Assembly: GCA_030432855.1 (NCBI GenBank)
Contig: JAUILM010000061.1
Location: forward strand, 1 to 13,596
Source: Bacteroidia bacterium
GTDB taxonomy: Bacteria > Bacteroidota > Bacteroidia > Chitinophagales > Saprospiraceae
Reading direction: 5' to 3'
DNA length: 13,596 nt
The notes beneath the pieces were generated by a model, which saw only the letters and a list, made by a program, of their open reading frames with translations, had not been told where the DNA came from and ran no database searches. Both the position numbers and the translations under genes were made by a program. Every line of letters begins with the position of its first letter. Position 1 is the first letter of the stretch. Below, piece by piece: positions 1 to 8,230 of the stretch.

Positions 1-912
1 CTCGGTTATATCTGAATAATACCAAAGGTTACCTATACTTTCACCATCTATGGTGATGGGACTATAGTTTCTGGTAAGGATTCTGCCATCCTTAGTATGC
101 AGTTCTTCGCCAATAGCAATAGTCTTCTCTCTGAGTAATTTATCAATGTTATTTACAAACCCAACCTCATCTACAAACATACCTTTTCCAGAGTCTGCAA
201 ATTGGGTGCAATCCATTCCCTCTAATTGAGCCGGGGTGAGTGGTATGCTAAACATTTTACAGAAGGCCTTATTCACAAGTACAATGTGCCTGTTTTCATC
301 CTCTACCAGAATGGCGTCGACGAGATTTTCTAGTAGAATCGAAAATCTACTATTAATTCGCTTAAGCTCTTCTTCCTTTTCTATCCTTTCTGTGATATCG
401 CGTGCAACAGCTGAAAAGAAGACCTCGCCTCCTTCTGTATTTTTTGTAACGCTTTGCCCCAGCCATAAGACTTCGCCATTATTTTTCTTGACTGGAAACT
501 CCAGGTACGATTTCTCAGTACCTGATTCCTTCATTTCGGTATAGTAAGTGAAAACAATTTCTTTCCAATCATCCGGAATCAAATCAATATATCTCATACC
601 GATTAATTCAGAGGATTCATATCCCATTTTAGAGCATGCCATAGGATTGACCATCAGAAAATAGCCTTCGACATCAGTTGTAAAGATGATATCGCTGGCA
701 CTTTCCACTAACAATCTAAATTGCTTGTCCTTAAAATTTAATTCTTGAGTTCGCTGTGCAATCGTCCTTTCCAGCGATGAATTTAGGGCGTGCAAAGATT
801 GATTGGCTTCATATAATTCCTGCGCCTTGGTTTCGAGAATCTTTTCCGCATCAAGACGGGCCTTACGTTCCCTGGCTAGTCTCCTTTTTAATATTTCTAG
901 TTCCTCACTCAT
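1..912 (-). CDS. PAS-PAS sensor protein, C-terminus beyond window (probable histidine kinase)
   Basis: This reading frame is open from ATG at 912 to the window edge (304 codons visible). Residues 1-60 form a charged helix (starts MSEELEILKRRLARERKAR) that is probably a coiled-coil signalling helix. A first PAS domain follows at about 61-178, with the typical 'LLVESASDIIFTTD' opening and a closing 'VARDITERIEKEEEL' PAC-type segment. A second PAS domain follows at about 186-304, ending 'WYYSDITE' at the edge. No membrane segment is visible, so it is probably cytoplasmic. The output domain is missing; a histidine kinase is usual for this N-terminus in Bacteroidota, but a GGDEF or other output cannot be excluded. 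The start overlaps the stop of the H-NOX gene by ATGA (909-912), implying translational coupling. I infer that it is the signalling partner of the H-NOX protein. Confidence 0.85.
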   Translation of the reverse strand, partial: MSEELEILKRRLARERKARLDAEKILETKAQELYEANQSLHALNSSLERTIAQRTQELNFKDKQFRLLVESASDIIFTTDVEGYFLMVNPMACSKMGYESSELIGMRYIDLIPDDWKEIVFTYYTEMKESGTEKSYLEFPVKKNNGEVLWLGQSVTKNTEGGEVFFSAVARDITERIEKEEELKRINSRFSILLENLVDAILVEDENRHIVLVNKAFCKMFSIPLTPAQLEGMDCTQFADSGKGMFVDEVGFVNNIDKLLREKTIAIGEELHTKDGRILTRNYSPITIDGESIGNLWYYSDITE

Positions 913-1451
913 TGAATATATTTGATCACAAATCGCACCTGAGTACCATCATTACTCAGATTTTCCATGGTTACTTCTGCTTTTTCATTGTAGAATTCCA
1001 CCGACTTTTCGATCAATCCTAATGCAAGTTGCCCCATCTTTCGTTCACTAGTATATAACATCTCCAATGTATCTTCATTTGGACGAGATGTCACAAATCT
1101 GGGCAATTCAGCATCTGGATAAAGCTTTCTTACCTCCACATGGATATGATTGTCAATAGACTCCAGAAACTCGCGTGACGAATCATATGCTTCAAAAAAG
1201 TGATGATATCCCGTTGTAAATGTCTTGTGTAAATGAATTCCGAATGTCCTCAATAGGTCATCCAGAGGTATTTCAGTCTTTAAATGCAATTGCCGTACCA
1301 ATTGCATGATTTCACTGTAATTATAGGTACCCACCGACGTATAACTGCCTCCAGAAGGCAGTTCTGAGCTCTCAATTAGGTAATCAACCATCTCGTAACC
1401 AAAATGTTCTTCGACCATGTCAATAAACTCTGTGAAGATTATTCCTTTCAT
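909..1451 (-). CDS. H-NOX (heme NO-binding, HNOB) domain protein
   Basis: This 180-residue stand-alone protein has the length of a bacterial H-NOX domain and the family opening 'MKGIIFTEFIDMVEEHFG'. Spacing to the conserved 'YP' places the proximal heme-ligating histidine at H104 (in 'IDNHIHVEVRKLYPDAELP'). The heme-propionate YxSxR motif is intact as Y133-T-S135-E-R137. The domain should therefore bind heme and sense NO and perhaps O2 in the cytoplasm. In this family the sensor acts by binding a partner, commonly a histidine kinase or cyclic-di-GMP enzyme encoded next to it. Here the partner candidate is the PAS protein whose ATG overlaps this stop codon. The ATG lies 12 nt after the stop of the upstream glycosyltransferase, so all appear co-transcribed. 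Ligand choice cannot be read from the sequence alone. Confidence 0.93.
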   Translation of the reverse strand: MKGIIFTEFIDMVEEHFGYEMVDYLIESSELPSGGSYTSVGTYNYSEIMQLVRQLHLKTEIPLDDLLRTFGIHLHKTFTTGYHHFFEAYDSSREFLESIDNHIHVEVRKLYPDAELPRFVTSRPNEDTLEMLYTSERKMGQLALGLIEKSVEFYNEKAEVTMENLSNDGTQVRFVIKYIQ

Positions 1452-1463
1452 GTTATTTTAGTG

Positions 1464-2783
1464 TTAGAATCCATTCAATTTTGCCTGGCTACTGGACTTG
1501 TAAGGGTTCCATGGGTCATCATAACTCTTCTTAAACAATAATTCATCAAAGTAAGCCCGTGTGCGCACCATACGTAGATAAAGACCTGTATAGATACTCA
1601 TAAGCGGCAAATACCTCCAGAGGTACAATTCTTCCTTACGTCTTTCTGAAAAGATATATATGCTTGTCATTTGAACAAATCCAACACAGAAATACAATGT
1701 TAGATTCATATAAATGATAAAGTCCAAACTGGAGCTGTAGTTTAAGTACATGTCCAGAATATAGATCCACCACGTTATATCCAGTACTACATTATAGAAA
1801 ACATTTTCAAATAGTGCAAAAAAGTTAGACCAGCTAAAGCCCTGATGTGGCAGGTATACATCCTTATGCTTTCTCACCCGGAAGCGAATAATGGACTTAT
1901 CCCAACGAAGTCTTTGTTTTGTTAATACTTTGAACTTCGAGGGTGCATTGGTAAGACAAATGGCTTTGGGGGAGAAAACCGTCTTAAAGCCTGATTTTCT
2001 GATCTTTACGGTGATGTCTCCATCCAGTCCCGGTCCAATGTCCCACCCCCCTATCCGATCGATCACATCCATGCGAAAGGCTCCAAAAGCACCACTAATG
2101 ATCTTATATATGCCTAAGGTAGAGGTGATAATTCGTCCCACCGATACGGTTTTTAAGTATTCTATCGCCTGCAACTTGGCCGCTAAACTATCTCTGTAGT
2201 TGCGCACCTTTACATTTCCTCCCACGGCACCGATCTTGTCATCCATATAAAATGGGATGATGATCTGCTCAATAGCATCATAATCAAATGAGCAGTCCGC
2301 GTCAAGATGTACTACAATCTTCCCATGACAGTAACGCAAGGCCAGATTTGCTGCTGATGCCTTACCCCCTCTCATCTCATTGCGCAAAAAAGTGTGAATC
2401 AAACCCAGCTTCTCAAGATTTTTGCCGATAGTGGGTGTCTGATCGTCACTGCCATCGTCTACTATGATCAATTCAAAGTTTTGATAGGTTTGCTCAGCCA
2501 GTGACCTGGTCAGTTTGAATAAGTGGGGACCTTCATTCTTACCGGGTATAATGATAGAAATCAAAGGATTTTCGGCAAATAGTTTCGCACGCGCAAGATT
2601 CCAGGCCTTTTCTCGCTTTTTTTCATGCAATTTAAAATATGCAGCTACGAGAAAATCCACGGCAATGTACCTTGTCAATTCGAAGATGATAAAGTACCAA
2701 AAAATCCGGATAAACTTACCGATGCCCCCAGCCCACCAGAAGGAGATATATTCAGGCAATATGTACTCCCATATTGGGCTCAT
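1464..2783 (-). CDS. Processive family 2 glycosyltransferase, exopolysaccharide synthase-like
   Basis: This 439-residue membrane glycosyltransferase resembles BcsA, Alg8, PgaC and hyaluronan synthases. Hydrophobic segments lie at about 23-50, then a cytoplasmic GT-A domain (about 70-300), then further segments at about 325-347, 353-378 and 388-405. The processive GT2 signature is complete: VDD at 108-110, DAD at 161-163 for UDP-sugar and metal, a catalytic-region Asp in LDGD at 253-256, and QRLRW (QxxRW) at 290-294. The expected role is polymerising a UDP-activated sugar and passing the chain through the inner membrane. There is no C-terminal PilZ domain; the protein ends shortly after a 'DDPWNPYK' motif. 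Its ATG overlaps the stop of the TackOD1 gene (2780-2783, ATGA), so the two are probably made in fixed ratio. The donor sugar is unknown; the upstream glmS and UDP-HexNAc dehydrogenase genes point to amino sugars. Confidence 0.9.
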   Translation of the reverse strand: MSPIWEYILPEYISFWWAGGIGKFIRIFWYFIIFELTRYIAVDFLVAAYFKLHEKKREKAWNLARAKLFAENPLISIIIPGKNEGPHLFKLTRSLAEQTYQNFELIIVDDGSDDQTPTIGKNLEKLGLIHTFLRNEMRGGKASAANLALRYCHGKIVVHLDADCSFDYDAIEQIIIPFYMDDKIGAVGGNVKVRNYRDSLAAKLQAIEYLKTVSVGRIITSTLGIYKIISGAFGAFRMDVIDRIGGWDIGPGLDGDITVKIRKSGFKTVFSPKAICLTNAPSKFKVLTKQRLRWDKSIIRFRVRKHKDVYLPHQGFSWSNFFALFENVFYNVVLDITWWIYILDMYLNYSSSLDFIIYMNLTLYFCVGFVQMTSIYIFSERRKEELYLWRYLPLMSIYTGLYLRMVRTRAYFDELLFKKSYDDPWNPYKSSSQAKLNGF

Positions 2784-4105
2784 GACTCGAGGAGGCTTAT
2801 GCTGATTTCTACGGCCTTATCCCGGGTCCATTGATTATCCCGAAGCATCTTATCCAGATTATACTCCAACATGTCTCGCAACTGCTGCTGTGCCTCCCCA
2901 GAATAATTGAGTAGTAGTATGGTGATTTGAAAATCTGTATTAATCGAGAGAATATCCTGATGCTTAAGGTATGGTTTAACTATCCCGGCAAGTTCTGTTA
3001 ATAGTCCTTTACGCAAACCGGAATTCAGTGACCCCAGAATCTGCTCACTCACGCTAATTCTTAACTCTGAGAGACCATTTTCATAGAGATCCTGCTTTCG
3101 CGATTCATGACTCCTGAGAATCTGATATACGGCAAATGGAACATATTCATCACTGTCTGATGCATCCATCATCAGGTTGGGTTGCATCTGATTTCTGGTG
3201 GATTTCGAAAATTCAGTACCACTTTCCGTTACCCGGTATTCATAGATAGCATGGGTAGAAAGTTTGTCCAGGGCATTATCCCTTCCACAATCGACACATT
3301 TGGCTTTCATGGCCGTCTCCTGAGAGGTATGATTGCAATCCATGCAAGTATGTATCTCGGATGGTTTATCGTAGTCTATACCAATGTGCTTTAGTACATG
3401 ATTGCACTTAGGGCATTCCAGGATTTCACCTCGCTTGTAGTCACTTTCCGGACCTATATACGCACACCGAAAATGATGGATGAGTTGCTCAGACTTTAAG
3501 TCTATACTTTCACAGGAACTACAGCATTCTGAGAAATTGAGGTAGCCACTTTCACACTCATAGCAAAGATTCACTCTGTCCATCAGTTTTCTGCGGAAAT
3601 ACCCTTTATCAGTATAGTGGTTCAGAAATTTTATGAGTTGTAGTTGGTCCTGCTCCACACTGAGATTCTCAAGCATATCCAAAGCATAACCAATGCGTCG
3701 ATCGCGTGTAGCCCGCGGAGAGAGAGGTGTAGATCTGGAGATCAACAATCGCAGCAGCTTTGCCACCAGTCTATCATTTCCATTACCAGGTAGCGGGAGT
3801 CCGACAAATTGCTCTGCCGCTTCATTGATCTTTTGAATCTTATGTGTGATTCTCGTCGGTTGATCCTTATCAAATGTACCGTCAGCACCTGCACAGTCTC
3901 CCTCTTCCCACAATATGGGCTTCAAGTACAACTGATCACTCCTACGGATTTCTGAGATCAGACCGGGATCCTTCACTACTATCCCATCGAAATGAAAATC
4001 GGACAACGCATTCAAGACATGTGAGTGCTCAACAAAGGCCAGATTCAGGTCACCATAGGTCCTGATCTCTGGCCTCAATGCTGATATGACTCTTCTTAAT
4101 GACAT
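2780..4105 (-). CDS. TackOD1-like multi-zinc-ribbon regulatory protein
   Basis: This 441-residue protein has no signal peptide or membrane segment. The central part is a string of paired cysteines: C181/C184, C195/C198, C214, C231/C234, C254/C257 and C270/C273, the pattern of several consecutive zinc ribbons. I match this by memory to the TackOD1 (thaumarchaeal output domain 1) family, thought to be a signalling output module. Residues 1-70 look like a small alpha/beta segment ('LNALSDFHFDGIVVKDPGLI'). Residues about 345-440 are alpha/beta, and 'HQDILSINTDFQITILLLN' with the following helices loosely resembles a degenerate GGDEF domain lacking the GGDEF loop; that is inference. It heads the second transcription unit and is translationally coupled to the glycosyltransferase, suggesting control of polymer synthesis. 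Its biochemical function is not established. Confidence 0.75.
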   Translation of the reverse strand: MSLRRVISALRPEIRTYGDLNLAFVEHSHVLNALSDFHFDGIVVKDPGLISEIRRSDQLYLKPILWEEGDCAGADGTFDKDQPTRITHKIQKINEAAEQFVGLPLPGNGNDRLVAKLLRLLISRSTPLSPRATRDRRIGYALDMLENLSVEQDQLQLIKFLNHYTDKGYFRRKLMDRVNLCYECESGYLNFSECCSSCESIDLKSEQLIHHFRCAYIGPESDYKRGEILECPKCNHVLKHIGIDYDKPSEIHTCMDCNHTSQETAMKAKCVDCGRDNALDKLSTHAIYEYRVTESGTEFSKSTRNQMQPNLMMDASDSDEYVPFAVYQILRSHESRKQDLYENGLSELRISVSEQILGSLNSGLRKGLLTELAGIVKPYLKHQDILSINTDFQITILLLNYSGEAQQQLRDMLEYNLDKMLRDNQWTRDKAVEISISLLES

Positions 4106-4117
4106 TGGTTTAATTCT

Positions 4118-4197
4118 ATTACACTACAAAGGTGACGAATCTGCATACCTGATTTTCAATCTTTCGATTTTTGGTGGTCAAAGCAGGATTTTTGGGT
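4118..4197 (-). promoter_or_regulatory. Promoter A with 21-bp-spaced direct-repeat operator, upstream of the TackOD1 gene
   Basis: Read on the minus strand, there are two direct repeats of CCAAAAAT (complement of 4188-4195 and 4167-4174) 21 bp apart, then a -7-like box CACCTTTG (4127-4134; consensus TAnnTTTG), then a start region GTGTAAT about 15 nt before the ATG at 4105. The same layout occurs before glmS (10140-10219) with no gap: 15 of 17 bases match over the -7 region and 16 of 17 over the proximal repeat block. Spacing of about 21 bp between imperfect repeats is what LytTR-family regulators use. I infer an activator site centred roughly 40-70 bp upstream of the start. It sits between the HlyD stop and the next gene, so it starts a second transcription unit. 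Confidence 0.6.
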
Positions 4198-4218
4198 CGA
4201 ATAGCACGTTTTCAGCTT

Positions 4219-5268
4219 TCAAAAGAATGCGTATCTGGGCTTGGAAATACTCACTTCCATCTTATAGAAGTTCTGCCATTTTTTGGTATCATCCAAATCC
4301 AGTGGCACTACTTCAGCCACTATATTTCGCTCCGTGGGTTCATACTTCTTCTGAAATTCAGAAGGTACGGCATATGTACTCACAAAAAACTTGTTGATTA
4401 ACCCTTGCTGGCTGCTACCATCGGGAAATGAGATTTGGACAGGATCTCCTACCTGCAAATACTTGATTTCATTAGGATCGAAATATGTGTTGATCGTTGG
4501 ATTTTCCAGCTGATGCAGTGAAAGCAGCTCTTCTTTTTTATAACAAATCTCATTGGGCTCGTAGAAAATATCACTAACCACACCATCCATCGGCGATGTG
4601 AAATACTTGATCATCTCAAAGACTTCAAATTTCTCAGAATGCATTCGGTTACTCTTTGCCTGCTGAAACATGAGCGATCCGATATTTTGTTCGAATAGTT
4701 TACTTTCCTGCTCCTTCAGCATAATTTCCGATTCCATGTTTGCTACCTGACGTAATAGCGATTGATAAACATCGTAGCTATCATGCACTCCGCTAAGCAA
4801 TAACTTTTCATTTATGCTCACCTGGTTCTTAAGATTTGTCAATTGCTCCTTCTGATTTCCTATCAAGACTTTGTTGAGTTCGATCTTTCTGCGAAATGAT
4901 AATAATTCTCGGGTAATCCAGTCTTCGGATGGGTCCTGGATTCGCTCCACTTCCTTATTAATTTCATCGACTACTGTCTTATACATGAAAAGTGTATCGC
5001 CTTTGCAAACCCTTGCTCCATTCTCTACCCAGAGGTCCATCAACTGAATATCATTGCTAAAGTTGACGGTTTGTTTGGGCAGATCTATTTGACCATTTGC
5101 GAAAATGACCATGTGACCTCTATACATTTTTGATCCGACCTGAAAGAGAATCACTGCAAAAATCAGCAGGTACAATCGACGACTCCAGTTCACTTTCTTT
5201 TGCTCTTTCGGGGGCTCCTTCAGAATCTTAACGAATGTTTTTTCTTCTCGTAGTTTAAATGCTTTCAT
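4219..5268 (-). CDS. HlyD-family membrane fusion / periplasmic adaptor protein (Alg44-like role)
   Basis: This 349-residue protein has a short basic cytoplasmic N-terminus (1-30), one membrane anchor (about 31-47), and then a periplasmic HlyD layout. The order is a first half-lipoyl motif (about 59-95, 'LWVENGARVCKGDTLF'), an alpha-helical coiled-coil hairpin (about 100-215), a second half-lipoyl segment ('SPMDGVVSDIFYEPNEICYKKEELLSL', about 225-251), and a beta-barrel domain (about 257-345, 'VGDPVQISFPDG'). Such proteins bridge an inner-membrane transporter or synthase to an outer-membrane channel. No ABC transporter is encoded nearby, so the likely inner-membrane partner is the GT2 synthase, as with Alg44 in alginate systems. 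Unlike Alg44 there is no PilZ domain before the anchor. The gene follows the TolC-like gene by 12 nt. A regulated promoter lies between its stop and the next gene. Confidence 0.87.
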   Translation of the reverse strand: MKAFKLREEKTFVKILKEPPKEQKKVNWSRRLYLLIFAVILFQVGSKMYRGHMVIFANGQIDLPKQTVNFSNDIQLMDLWVENGARVCKGDTLFMYKTVVDEINKEVERIQDPSEDWITRELLSFRRKIELNKVLIGNQKEQLTNLKNQVSINEKLLLSGVHDSYDVYQSLLRQVANMESEIMLKEQESKLFEQNIGSLMFQQAKSNRMHSEKFEVFEMIKYFTSPMDGVVSDIFYEPNEICYKKEELLSLHQLENPTINTYFDPNEIKYLQVGDPVQISFPDGSSQQGLINKFFVSTYAVPSEFQKKYEPTERNIVAEVVPLDLDDTKKWQNFYKMEVSISKPRYAFF

Positions 5269-5280
5269 GGTCAGTCTGTT

Positions 5281-6768
5281 TTAAAAAATGGTTTGGTTAT
5301 TCTGCTGCCGGAGCGATCCAAGATCCAGCTGTCGAATGCTTTCAATATTTTCAAATAATAATTTGTCGTCAGGATATGCGGTAAGATGATGATCGATAGC
5401 TTGTTCCATTGCCAGGCGGGTCTCAAATCTGGCTGGGTCAATAGTGAAGAGATCGCTTAATTCATTTAACTCCTCCATACTAACCATCGTCAATTCATTG
5501 CTCTTCAAATAACTCAGTAAGTCTTTATCGATGGATGTCTCTGAATCTACCAATACATATCTCTGTCCCTTATATTTCTTTTGCTCATCCTCGAACATTA
5601 GGGGTGTTGTATAATGGCCCAGCACGATCCGTGGAAACTTTCGCTTCACTTGCAATAAAATCAATAGAGCCTGTTGCTCTAAGTCTACCATCTCGTACCT
5701 TACCATCAAACTATCGATTCGCAGTCTCGCCTCATCAATACTATTTTCGAGTGAGAGCACCTGCTGACGGGTTCTAATCTCGGTTATGTTTTCTGCCAGG
5801 CTGAACAAATCATGTTGCAGATGGCGGTATTGTTTCAACTTGTAGTCGTATTCATATTGATAATTCAACAATTCCTTCTGGTGTTGCACTTCTGTGGCCC
5901 GTTGTCTTTCCAAAAGGATTGCCTTTTCTGCCTCCTTTATCTTATCGGCATTTGATCCAATTTTCTTCGACAACCCAACTGACAGATAGGGTCGATTTCT
6001 AAGAATATCATAGCCTAGTGATATATTAGCCTGAGGAAGATCTTTTGCCCTATATTTTAAGTCAATAATATCAGTCTCTGCTGCCAATATTAGGGTATTT
6101 ACGGTATCGGTTTTGGTAGCGTTCGAAATACTTTTAAAGTCTACAGAAACCCATGATTCAGGTAACTGTACCGGTAAATCAAGTGTATCAAGTATTGGTT
6201 TAAGCATTGCATTATATGTCTCATGGGAAGCTCCTAGCGTTTCAAACTGGGCCCTGGTCTGTCGCAAGCTTCTTATCTGATCATAGTCTACCAGTCTCTG
6301 ATAAAACAGGTCTGTTAGTACTCTGTTTTGCGTATCAACTTGCACTAATAATTCATCAATAAGGTCCCTTTTCTCCTGATTAAACAGGTAAATGATGTAG
6401 TCATAGTATAGTCCGTATTTCGATGCCAGATCTTCTTCATTCATAGCTAAGGAGTCCACCAATCCTTGCTTTTCCAGCATCTGTATCTGAAGCTTTCTGT
6501 CCTTAAGTCCGTTGGCAAAAAAGCCAGTCTTTGCTACTAATCTGGAAGACCAGCCACTGGTCAAATCATCCTGAAAAGTCGAGGTGGTCAGTCCCAGGCT
6601 AATTCCCTTATCTCTTCTCAACTGAGAAATCTGAGCTTGATTAAAAGCCAGCTGCGCATCGCCTAGGCTACCGTATTCACATGTAAAAAGTGAATCTATG
6701 AAGAATGAGTGCTGGCCAATTAACATTATTGGCCAACACATCATTAAAACAAGCGTTACGACTCGCAT
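5281..6768 (-). CDS. TolC-like outer-membrane efflux-type protein with extra C-terminal domain
   Basis: This 495-residue exported protein has a hydrophobic signal peptide (about 1-19, ending near 'MLIGQ'). Residues about 30-375 are largely long amphipathic helices rich in Q, E, R and L, with two similar halves ('LAFNQAQISQLRRDKGISLGL' region and the 'DLPQANISLGYDILRNRPYLSVGLSKK' region). That is how divergent TolC/OEP channels look in Bacteroidota. The remaining ~120 residues (about 376-495) are not TolC-like: they are mixed alpha/beta ('RIVLGHYTTPLMFEDEQKKYKGQ', 'RYVLVDSETSIDKDLLSYL') and I do not recognise them. The gene starts 33 nt after the dehydrogenase stop and is followed by the HlyD gene after 12 nt. 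This makes it the probable outer-membrane exit of the polysaccharide machine. TolC assignment rests on shape and context rather than on clear motifs. Confidence 0.72.
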   Translation of the reverse strand: MRVVTLVLMMCWPIMLIGQHSFFIDSLFTCEYGSLGDAQLAFNQAQISQLRRDKGISLGLTTSTFQDDLTSGWSSRLVAKTGFFANGLKDRKLQIQMLEKQGLVDSLAMNEEDLASKYGLYYDYIIYLFNQEKRDLIDELLVQVDTQNRVLTDLFYQRLVDYDQIRSLRQTRAQFETLGASHETYNAMLKPILDTLDLPVQLPESWVSVDFKSISNATKTDTVNTLILAAETDIIDLKYRAKDLPQANISLGYDILRNRPYLSVGLSKKIGSNADKIKEAEKAILLERQRATEVQHQKELLNYQYEYDYKLKQYRHLQHDLFSLAENITEIRTRQQVLSLENSIDEARLRIDSLMVRYEMVDLEQQALLILLQVKRKFPRIVLGHYTTPLMFEDEQKKYKGQRYVLVDSETSIDKDLLSYLKSNELTMVSMEELNELSDLFTIDPARFETRLAMEQAIDHHLTAYPDDKLLFENIESIRQLDLGSLRQQNNQTIF

Positions 6769-6801
6769 TTTATCAGACCTTTAATTATTATTAATCAATT
6801 A

Positions 6802-8181
6802 TTAAAGTGTCAGGTATTCTATTTTACCAGCTCCTTCCACTGGTACCGTCAAAGTCCGTTTGAAGTCGAAGACAACTGCTGCATCATTAGTGATTTCCTC
6901 GATAAAGCTCCAATCGATAATTTCAAAATCCTTATGATTTACTGCATACACAACTGCATCATAGTCGTCGGCAAATGTCTCCGCCAGATTGAGTCCATAG
7001 TAGTCCATCATTTCACCTTTATCGGCCATAGGATCAATTACATCCAGGGATCCGGCTTTGGCGTAAAATAATTGTGCTAATTCTGACGCTTTAGAATTTC
7101 TAAGATCAGTCACATTTTCTTTGAAGGTAGCTCCCAATACCAGGACCTTACTTTCTGACAATTTCTTTCCGGCTTTTGCAAGTCGCTGCTCCACAAGCTT
7201 TACCACTTTGGCTGGCATACTATCATTAATGAATCTGCTAGAGCTGATCACGGGAAGCTGCATGCCATGTTCCCTGGCCTTATGGATGAGATAGTAAGGA
7301 TCAACTCCGATACAATGTCCACCTACAAGCCCCGGAAAGAAATTGAGAAAATTCCATTTCGTACCGGCTGCTTCCAGTACGTCATGGGTATTAATATTGA
7401 GCTCTTCAAAAAATACTGAGAGTTCATTCATGAAGGCGATATTTATGTCTCGTTGGGTATTTTCTACAATCTTGGCTGCTTCTGCCACCTTAATAGACGG
7501 AGCTAAATGAATACCGGCCTCGATAATATGATCGTAAATATTATAGATCTCTCTCTCTGCTTCTTCGTCACATCCAGACACAATCTTTGTGATGCTTGTC
7601 AGTGTGTGCACCTTATCACCTGGGTTGATCCTCTCTGGTGAGTACCCTACTTTGAAATCCTCCATATACTTCAGGCCAGACACTGACTCCAGGATAGGAA
7701 TGCATACTTCTTCTGTACAGCCCGGATATACCGTTGATTCGAACACTACGATATTGCCCTTCTTCAGTGATCTTCCAATTGTTTCACAGGCAAGTGTCAC
7801 AGGTCGGAGGTTAGGAGCGTTGTCCTTACCAACTGGAGTGGGCACGGCTACAATGATTACTTCAGCCTTTTCCAGCTCCTTGGGTGAAGCCGTGAACGTA
7901 ATATCCCGGTTTAAGAAATCTTCAGTGGAAAGCTCACCGGATGGATCTACATGATCCTTCATCATGTCTATACGACCTTCATTGATGTCAAATCCGATGA
8001 CCTGAAAGTGCTTTGCGAATTCAAGCGCGATGGGCAGGCCCACATATCCCAGACCGACCAGGGCAAGAGATGCCTCTTTATCACAGAGTCGTTGGTACAT
8101 TGAAACATCTGCAGTGATCGCTTTGTGCGCTGTTTTGTTTTCCAATAGAGTGCTAGCCAGGTAATTGTTTAAAGAATTCAT
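6802..8181 (-). CDS. Nucleotide-sugar 6-dehydrogenase, UDP-HexNAc type (TviB/WbpO-like)
   Basis: This 459-residue enzyme of the UDP-glucose/GDP-mannose dehydrogenase family oxidises the C6 hydroxyl of a UDP-sugar to a uronate with two NAD+. The Rossmann motif GLGYVG is at 43-48. 'ESTVYPGCTEE' follows at 148-158, and the catalytic cysteine is C290 in 'GGHCIGVDPYYL'. The stretch 'YSPERINPGDK' (180-190) is characteristic of the TviB/WbpO branch acting on UDP-GlcNAc or UDP-GalNAc, rather than UDP-glucose dehydrogenases ('NPEFLREG'). The product would be a UDP-N-acetylaminouronate for polymer synthesis. The N-terminus is about 27 residues longer than usual; an internal ATG at 8100 (M28, 'MYQRLCDKEASLALVGLG') fits the common family start and may be the real one, as no clear ribosome site decides between them. 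It follows glmS after 87 nt. Confidence 0.92.
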   Translation of the reverse strand: MNSLNNYLASTLLENKTAHKAITADVSMYQRLCDKEASLALVGLGYVGLPIALEFAKHFQVIGFDINEGRIDMMKDHVDPSGELSTEDFLNRDITFTASPKELEKAEVIIVAVPTPVGKDNAPNLRPVTLACETIGRSLKKGNIVVFESTVYPGCTEEVCIPILESVSGLKYMEDFKVGYSPERINPGDKVHTLTSITKIVSGCDEEAEREIYNIYDHIIEAGIHLAPSIKVAEAAKIVENTQRDINIAFMNELSVFFEELNINTHDVLEAAGTKWNFLNFFPGLVGGHCIGVDPYYLIHKAREHGMQLPVISSSRFINDSMPAKVVKLVEQRLAKAGKKLSESKVLVLGATFKENVTDLRNSKASELAQLFYAKAGSLDVIDPMADKGEMMDYYGLNLAETFADDYDAVVYAVNHKDFEIIDWSFIEEITNDAAVVFDFKRTLTVPVEGAGKIEYLTL

Positions 8182-8230
8182 CGTTAATATTTTTTAGATT
8201 TTTTTGTAAAAGATTATTTTAGTTAAGTCC

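Noticed and set aside
3190..3570. Cysteine pairs as a transposase or rubredoxin zinc site
   Set aside because: The series of five to six CxxC pairs in a long soluble protein with flanking alpha/beta regions fits serial zinc ribbons of the TackOD1 type better; no DDE catalytic pattern or rubredoxin motif is visible.
7589..7954. 121-residue plus-strand open frame, the longest on that strand
   Set aside because: It lies wholly inside the dehydrogenase gene, whose frame is secured by motifs; all plus-strand frames in the window are similarly antisense to real genes.
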